A DNA stretch of 43,282 bases from assembly GCA_947629025.1 (NCBI GenBank), contig CANRCC010000013.1, positions 1 to 43,282 on the forward strand. Reading direction: 5' to 3'. The stretch comes from an uncultured Bacilli bacterium. GTDB lineage: Bacteria; Bacillota_I; Bacilli_A; RF39; UBA660. This document shows, piece by piece, positions 39,000 through 43,282 of this stretch (the stretch's first letter is position 1; each line of letters opens with the position of its first letter). Below the pieces are notes generated by a model. It was not told where the DNA came from. It did no database searches and saw nothing but the letters and a program-made list of their open reading frames with translations. The position numbers were made by a program, and so were the translations under genes.

Positions 39000-39410
39000 T
39001 TGAAAAAAATTATATTATTAATACTATGTATTTTTACATTATGTGCATGTGGTTACAAAAATTATATTATTAATACTTCTTTGGATGAAGTTAAAACTAT
39101 GATAGATGAAAAAAAGACATTTGTTCTTTATATAGGTAGTTCTGATTGTTCACATTGTAAGCAATTTAGACCTAAGTTAGAAGATGTAACAAGTGAATAT
39201 GAAATTGAAGTATATTATATTGATACTTCAAAATTAAATGATAATGAATATAGTGAGTTAAAAGAAATTGTTAGTTTTAGTGGTACTCCAACAACTGCAT
39301 TTATATATGATGGAGAAGATTTAGGAGTTCAAACACATATAGATGGTGACGTATCACTAGAATCTATTAAAAACTCATTTAAGAATAATGGATATATAAA
39401 AGAAAACTGA
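39000..39410 (+). CDS. Thioredoxin-like lipoprotein
   Basis: Lipobox IFTLCACG; thioredoxin-fold active site SSDCSHCKQFRPKLEDV, later cis-Pro-like SGTPTTAFIYDGE. Confidence 0.85.
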   Translation: MKKIILLILCIFTLCACGYKNYIINTSLDEVKTMIDEKKTFVLYIGSSDCSHCKQFRPKLEDVTSEYEIEVYYIDTSKLNDNEYSELKEIVSFSGTPTTAFIYDGEDLGVQTHIDGDVSLESIKNSFKNNGYIKEN

Positions 39411-39428
39411 TGAAAAATCAGTTTTTTT
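39400..39428. repeat. 29-bp direct repeat (left copy) flanking the IS; contains a terminator hairpin
   Basis: AAGAAAACTGATGAAAAATCAGTTTTTTT, identical to 41022-41050; includes the stop codon of the thioredoxin-like gene. Confidence 0.95.
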
Positions 39429-39443
39429 CAGACTGTTGACAAA
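39429..39443 (+). repeat. IS left terminal inverted repeat
   Basis: CAGACTGTTGACAAA. Confidence 0.88.
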
Positions 39444-39497
39444 GTAAAAATTGTTAATAGTCTTTATATTTTTGAAAAAATGTATTATAATTAAATT

Positions 39498-39539
39498 GCG
39501 AGTTCACTTATTCTCGACAAATAAGTTATCATGACTCGC
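39498..39539 (+). promoter_or_regulatory. Leader hairpin upstream of the transposase
   Basis: GCGAGT/ACTCGC outer stem and ACTTATT/AATAAGT inner stem around a CTCGACA loop; TATAAT boxes at 39486-39491 and 39559-39564. Confidence 0.6.
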
Positions 39540-39592
39540 TTTTATTATGGAAAAATGGTATAATAGAAGTGTCGAGGATAGAAAGTGAAGAA

Positions 39593-40996
39593 ATGATAAC
39601 GATAAATAAAAATATTCAAAGTGAAATCTTAATGACTACAATGGAAGAACTAGTCCCAGAAGATAGTTTATTTCGTAAGATAGATAAATATATAGATTTC
39701 ACTTTTATTTATGAAAAAGTAAAAAATTTATATTGTGAAAATAATGGAAGACCAAGTATAGATCCAGTAGTATTATTTAAAATAGTATTTATACAAGCAA
39801 TAGATGGAATAAAATCAATGAGACAAACATGTAAGAAAATAAAAGTAGATGCAGAATATAGATGGTTTCTAGGAATACCATATGGAGAAGATACGCCTCA
39901 TTTTTCAACATTTAGTAAAAACTATGAAAGAAGATTTAAAAACTCAAATATCTTTGAAGAAATATTTATAGAGATAGTAAATCAAGCAATAAAATATAAC
40001 TTAATAGATGGGACAACATTTTATACAGATTCAACACATAAGAAAGCAAATGCAAATAAAAATAAATATAATGATGAAGTAATAAAAGAAGTAAAAAAAA
40101 GAAGAAAATGGTTAGAAGAAGAAATAAATGAAGAAAGAGAAAAACAAGGAAAGAAACCATTTGAATATAAGGAAAAAATAGAAGAAAAACATATAAAATT
40201 AAGTAAAACAGATCCAGAAAGTGGATATTATCATAGAGATAATAAAGAAAAAGGATTTATGTATTTAGATCATAGAACTGTAGATGATAAATGTAATATA
40301 ATAGTAGATGCATATATAACAAAAGGAAATGTACATGATTCAGAACCATTTATAGAAAGAGCGGAATATATAAAAAGAACATTTGGATTTGATATAAAGA
40401 GATATGGAGTTGACTCTGGGTATTTAACATTGGATATAAAGAAATATTTTATAGAAAATAATATATATGGAGTATTTGGATATAGAAGATATGGGACACC
40501 GGAATCTAGAAAAGAGAAAAGCAAATATGAATATGTAAAAGAACTAGATATATATTATGATAAAAAAGATGGAGAAATATTAGAATACAAAGGATTAATA
40601 GATAAACAAGGATATAAAAAATATGAAAATACAGACAAAACGAAAGTAATAAGAAGACATATTCACGAAGAATGGAATGAGATATTTAGAGAAAATAGAC
40701 TATCAAAAGAAGGAAAAGAATTATATCAAAAAAGAAAAGAACATATAGAAAGAAGCTTTGCAGACTCAAAACAAAATCATGGATATAGATATGCTATGTA
40801 TAAAGGGATTTTAAAAAATCAACATTATACATGGCTGATTTGTGCTGCTCAAAATATGAAAAATATAGCAATAAAAAGAGAAAAAATAAGTGGGATAACA
40901 CTAACAAAATTAGAATTATTCAAAAAAATGATAAAAAGTATCAAAAAAATATTAATTTTTAATTTTAAAAATTCCATAAGAAAACCTCTAGTTTAA
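39593..40996 (+). CDS. IS1182-family-like transposase (DUF772 N-terminus, DDE domain)
   Basis: NNGRPSIDPVVLFKIVFIQAIDGIKSMRQTCKKIKVDAEYRWFLGIPYGEDTPHFSTFSK; DGTTFYTDSTHKKANANKNK; ERSFADSKQNHGYRYAMYKG. ATG at 39593, or GTG at 39569 as in the ORF track. Confidence 0.93.
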   Translation: MITINKNIQSEILMTTMEELVPEDSLFRKIDKYIDFTFIYEKVKNLYCENNGRPSIDPVVLFKIVFIQAIDGIKSMRQTCKKIKVDAEYRWFLGIPYGEDTPHFSTFSKNYERRFKNSNIFEEIFIEIVNQAIKYNLIDGTTFYTDSTHKKANANKNKYNDEVIKEVKKRRKWLEEEINEEREKQGKKPFEYKEKIEEKHIKLSKTDPESGYYHRDNKEKGFMYLDHRTVDDKCNIIVDAYITKGNVHDSEPFIERAEYIKRTFGFDIKRYGVDSGYLTLDIKKYFIENNIYGVFGYRRYGTPESRKEKSKYEYVKELDIYYDKKDGEILEYKGLIDKQGYKKYENTDKTKVIRRHIHEEWNEIFRENRLSKEGKELYQKRKEHIERSFADSKQNHGYRYAMYKGILKNQHYTWLICAAQNMKNIAIKREKISGITLTKLELFKKMIKSIKKILIFNFKNSIRKPLV

Positions 40997-41006
40997 AAAC
41001 TAGGGG
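40985..41006 (+). terminator. Hairpin overlapping the transposase stop codon near the IS right end
   Basis: CCTCTAGTTT-AA-AAACTAGGGG (one G-T wobble). Confidence 0.65.
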
Positions 41007-41021
41007 TTTGTCGACACTCTG
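41007..41021 (-). repeat. IS right terminal inverted repeat
   Basis: TTTGTCGACACTCTG; reverse complement CAGAGTGTCGACAAA. Confidence 0.88.
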
Positions 41022-41050
41022 AAGAAAACTGATGAAAAATCAGTTTTTTT
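41022..41050. repeat. 29-bp direct repeat (right copy) flanking the IS
   Basis: AAGAAAACTGATGAAAAATCAGTTTTTTT, identical to 39400-39428; overlaps the stop codon of trmL. Confidence 0.95.
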
Positions 41051-41558
41051 AATCTTCTTCTATAAAATTTTCTCCCTTATGTGGTTCTGTCATAAGTAAA
41101 TCTCTATAATCTTGCTGTCTTAATACTTCATATATAACTATTGCTGCACAATTAGATAAATTAAGAGCTCTAACATTATCTGTCATAGGTATTCTCATAC
41201 ATCTATCTAAGTCTTCTTTTAATATACTTTTAGGAATACCTGTACTTTCTTTTCCAAATATAAGATAAATATTCTCATCTTTATTTGAGTAATCAAAAGA
41301 TGTATGTGGCTTTTTTCCATATCTAGTAAAATAATAATAAGTTCCTTTATTTTTACTTTTAAAATCTTCAAAATTTTCATACACTTCATAGTCTAATTTA
41401 TCCATATAATTAGTAGAACTTCTTTTTAAATATTTATCATCTAGTGAAAATCCAAGAGGTTTAATTAAGTGCAACTTTGTATTAGTAGCAACACATGTTC
41501 TCATTATATTTCCAGTATTTCCTGGTATCTCAGGTTCAAAAAGTACTATATTATTCAT
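41049..41558 (-). CDS. trmL: tRNA (cytidine(34)-2'-O)-methyltransferase TrmL (SPOUT)
   Basis: VLFEPEIPGNTGNIMRTC, HLIKPLGFSLDDKYLKRS, IFGKESTGIPKSIL, IPMTDNVRALNLSNCAAIVIYE. Confidence 0.94.
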   Translation of the reverse strand: MNNIVLFEPEIPGNTGNIMRTCVATNTKLHLIKPLGFSLDDKYLKRSSTNYMDKLDYEVYENFEDFKSKNKGTYYYFTRYGKKPHTSFDYSNKDENIYLIFGKESTGIPKSILKEDLDRCMRIPMTDNVRALNLSNCAAIVIYEVLRQQDYRDLLMTEPHKGENFIEED

Positions 41559-42126
41559 CTTCTACCTCCATAATTTGTGCAATATCATTATTATTTAGTA
41601 AATGTGCATTCGCATCATCTAAATCTAAATGTAATTCACAATTTTCTGTCTTTGAATATTTTATATATACATTATTAATTATTCCACCTTTAATAGAATT
41701 TAATTTTACATTTACTATATCAAAATTTTTATAATTTAATTTTTTAGCTTCTTCCATAGAAATATGAATATGTCTAGTTGCTATTATACAGCAATTTCTT
41801 TTAATCTTCCCTTTCGGTCCTATTATAGTTATTAATGATGCATCACTTAAATCACCAGAATTTCTAACAGGAGGATTTATCTTTAATAAATATGAATCAG
41901 TTTTTGATATTTCAACTTGAGTTTTATCTCTTACTGGACCTACAACTCTAACATTTTTAATAATATTTCCCTCATTTTCAATATCAACTGTTTCTACGCA
42001 AGAATAATTATCATCTTGATTTAAATCTTTTAACTTATTAAGCTTATAATTTTCACCAAATAATTCATATAAATCTTCTTTAGATAAATGTATATGTCTA
42101 GAAGATATTCCTATTTTTACATCCAT
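41551..42126 (-). CDS. pduL: PduL-type phosphate acyltransferase
   Basis: IGISSRHIHLSKEDLYELFG, VRVVGPVRDKTQVEISKTD, PPVRNSGDLSDA, IIATRHIHIS metal-binding His motifs. Confidence 0.92.
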   Translation of the reverse strand: MDVKIGISSRHIHLSKEDLYELFGENYKLNKLKDLNQDDNYSCVETVDIENEGNIIKNVRVVGPVRDKTQVEISKTDSYLLKINPPVRNSGDLSDASLITIIGPKGKIKRNCCIIATRHIHISMEEAKKLNYKNFDIVNVKLNSIKGGIINNVYIKYSKTENCELHLDLDDANAHLLNNNDIAQIMEVEDE

Positions 42127-42203
42127 ATTTAATCACCAATATAATTATATACGAATATTAAAAATTTTTAAAGAATATATTATATAGAAAGGGTGAAAAT
42201 AAT

Positions 42204-42560
42204 ATGAATAATGGTTATTATCCAAACACTAATAATATGAGTACAAATGCTGGTTATCCTAATCAACAATTTGCACCTACTATTACCTCAACAGAATTTC
42301 CAATGGAACAATCATATGTAGAAAATATACTTAGACTTAATAAAGGAAAATATGGCAAATTCTATGTATCATTCCCAGATTCAAATGAATGGAGAGATAA
42401 AGTATTTACAGGAGTTGTAGAACAAGCAGGAAGAGATCATCTTATAATTAGTGATCCTGCAACTGGAAAATGGTATATGATACTTATTATCTATCTTAAC
42501 TATGTTGAATTTGAAGAAAAAATTAACTATAGCCCAGATTTTTCATTAAAAGGATTGTAA
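42204..42560 (+). CDS. gerQ: Spore coat protein GerQ
   Basis: SYVENILRLNKGKYGKFYVSFPDSNEWRDKVFTGVVEQAGRDHLIISDPATGKWYMILIIYLNYVEFEEKINYS. Confidence 0.92.
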   Translation: MNNGYYPNTNNMSTNAGYPNQQFAPTITSTEFPMEQSYVENILRLNKGKYGKFYVSFPDSNEWRDKVFTGVVEQAGRDHLIISDPATGKWYMILIIYLNYVEFEEKINYSPDFSLKGL

Positions 42561-42569
42561 GATCCTTTT
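42547..42569 (+). terminator. gerQ terminator
   Basis: AAAGGAT-TGTAAG-ATCCTTTT then T-rich. Confidence 0.65.
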
Positions 42570-42607
42570 ATTTTTGTTATAATTTTCAATAGTAGAAGGT
42601 GGTATTT

Positions 42608-43153
42608 ATGAGCGCATCAATAATCGTATTAATAATTTTAATTATATTATTTTTATTATTTATCTATAGTAGTATTACTTATAATAAATTTCAAGATTAT
42701 ATAATAAAAATTAATGAAGTAGAAGGAAAAATAGATGATACACTAAGAAATAAATTTGATAGTATACTAGAAATGAATAATATAATAAAGGAAACAATAA
42801 AAACAAAAAAAGTAATAGTTGATGATATTTCTAAATTAAGAGATGAAAAAGTTAGTAGTTTTGAACTTGATAGAAGCTTATCTAAATCATTAAATAAAAT
42901 TGATTTTATAAAAGGACAATACGATGAACTTAAAAATAATGAAAAATTAAATAAATTAACATACGAAATAGAAGATATGAATGAATCATTAGATGCATAT
43001 AAAAAATATTATAATGAACAAGTTGTACTATATAATAAATTAATTAGAATATTTCCTTATAATTTAATAGGATTAATTCTTAAATATAAAGAAAAAACTT
43101 TCTTTGATGGAAAAGATATGAATGATGATGATATTAAAGACTTTAAATTATAA
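42608..43153 (+). CDS. LemA-like membrane protein
   Basis: N-terminal TM then YNKFQDYIIKINEVEGKIDDTLRNKFDSILEMNNIIKE..., LNKLTYEIEDMNESLDAYKKYYNEQVVLYNKLIRIFPYNLIGLILKYKEKTFF, LemA-type pattern. ATG at 42608 preferred. Confidence 0.75.
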   Translation: MSASIIVLIILIILFLLFIYSSITYNKFQDYIIKINEVEGKIDDTLRNKFDSILEMNNIIKETIKTKKVIVDDISKLRDEKVSSFELDRSLSKSLNKIDFIKGQYDELKNNEKLNKLTYEIEDMNESLDAYKKYYNEQVVLYNKLIRIFPYNLIGLILKYKEKTFFDGKDMNDDDIKDFKL

Positions 43154-43178
43154 AATAGATAAAATTATCTATTTTTTT
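43153..43178 (+). terminator. Terminator of the LemA-like gene
   Basis: AAATAGAT-AAAATT-ATCTATTT followed by T tract. Confidence 0.7.
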
Positions 43179-43185
43179 TGTACAA

Positions 43186-43210
43186 AAAAACCACTAAAAT
43201 AGTGGTTTTT
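43186..43210 (-). terminator. Terminator of the partial minus-strand gene at the window end
   Basis: AAAAACCACT-AAAAT-AGTGGTTTTT hairpin. Confidence 0.65.
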
Positions 43211-43282
43211 AATTAAGAGTATTTATTTTTCTAAGTATATAATTCGCTAGTTTTAAGTTATCTGATACATTTATTATTCCAT
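43209..43282 (-). CDS. Partial CDS, C-terminus only (...GIINVSDNLKLANYILRKINTLN*)
   Basis: Open minus-strand frame reaching the window edge, with stop at 43209-43211 next to a terminator. Confidence 0.4.
   Translation of the reverse strand, partial: GIINVSDNLKLANYILRKINTLN

Larger units (their letters stand above)
39429..41021 (+). mobile_element. Complete IS1182-family-like insertion sequence (1593 bp)
   Basis: Left end CAGACTGTTGACAAA and right end (reverse complement) CAGAGTGTCGACAAA match at 13/15; single DDE transposase ORF; bounded exactly by a 29-bp direct repeat. Confidence 0.92.

Noticed and set aside
39966-40524. Minus-strand ORFs within the transposase (39966-40160, 40270-40524)
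   Set aside because: Antisense shadows of the AT-rich transposase gene.
1-43282. Recoded TGA (genetic code 4) because of extreme AT richness
   Set aside because: Recognised genes end cleanly at TGA (e.g. the thioredoxin-like gene), Trp residues in conserved positions read from TGG, and reading TGA as Trp does not restore SpoIVA.
1-43282. tRNA or rRNA genes
   Set aside because: No GC-rich cloverleaf-like or rRNA-like segment noticed by eye; a tRNAscan/Infernal run would be needed to exclude them.

Overview
AT-rich chromosomal window from a low-GC, apparently spore-forming Bacillota (Bacilli-like). TGA behaves as a stop codon. Most genes are on the minus strand. (1) 0-14.5 kb is a housekeeping/sporulation block: a truncated spoIVA, an L,D-transpeptidase, spoVIF, der, engB/ysxC, a DHH phosphoesterase (nrnA-like), ackA, an alpha/beta SASP, yutD-like (DUF1027), yunB, a ferredoxin, an RluB-type pseudouridine synthase and a DacF-type D,D-carboxypeptidase. 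(2) 14.5-22 kb encodes a lipoprotein, a thioester/Cna_B-type surface adhesin and a 1338-aa surface protein. (3) 22.9-25.9 kb carries uppP, rmuC, a DedA/VTT protein and a rhodanese. (4) 25.8-38.9 kb is a type IV secretion-like locus on the minus strand: VirD4, a three-domain wall hydrolase, VirB4, a separate VirB4-N-like protein, PrgI/VirB3-like, a VirB6-like protein with a long repetitive tail, and two VirB2-like membrane proteins, one fused to a Cys-rich ectodomain. No relaxase, integrase or replication gene is visible in the window. A thioredoxin-like lipoprotein is divergently transcribed next to it. (5) 39429-41021 is a complete IS1182-like element with imperfect terminal inverted repeats and an exact 29-bp flanking direct repeat that contains a whole transcription terminator. 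(6) The end holds trmL, pduL-type phosphotransacylase, gerQ and a LemA-like gene. Best candidates for novelty: the relaxase-less T4SS-like machine with duplicated VirB2-type modules, the terminator-duplicating IS insertion, and the truncated spoIVA. All family names come from recognising motifs by eye; no database search was run.
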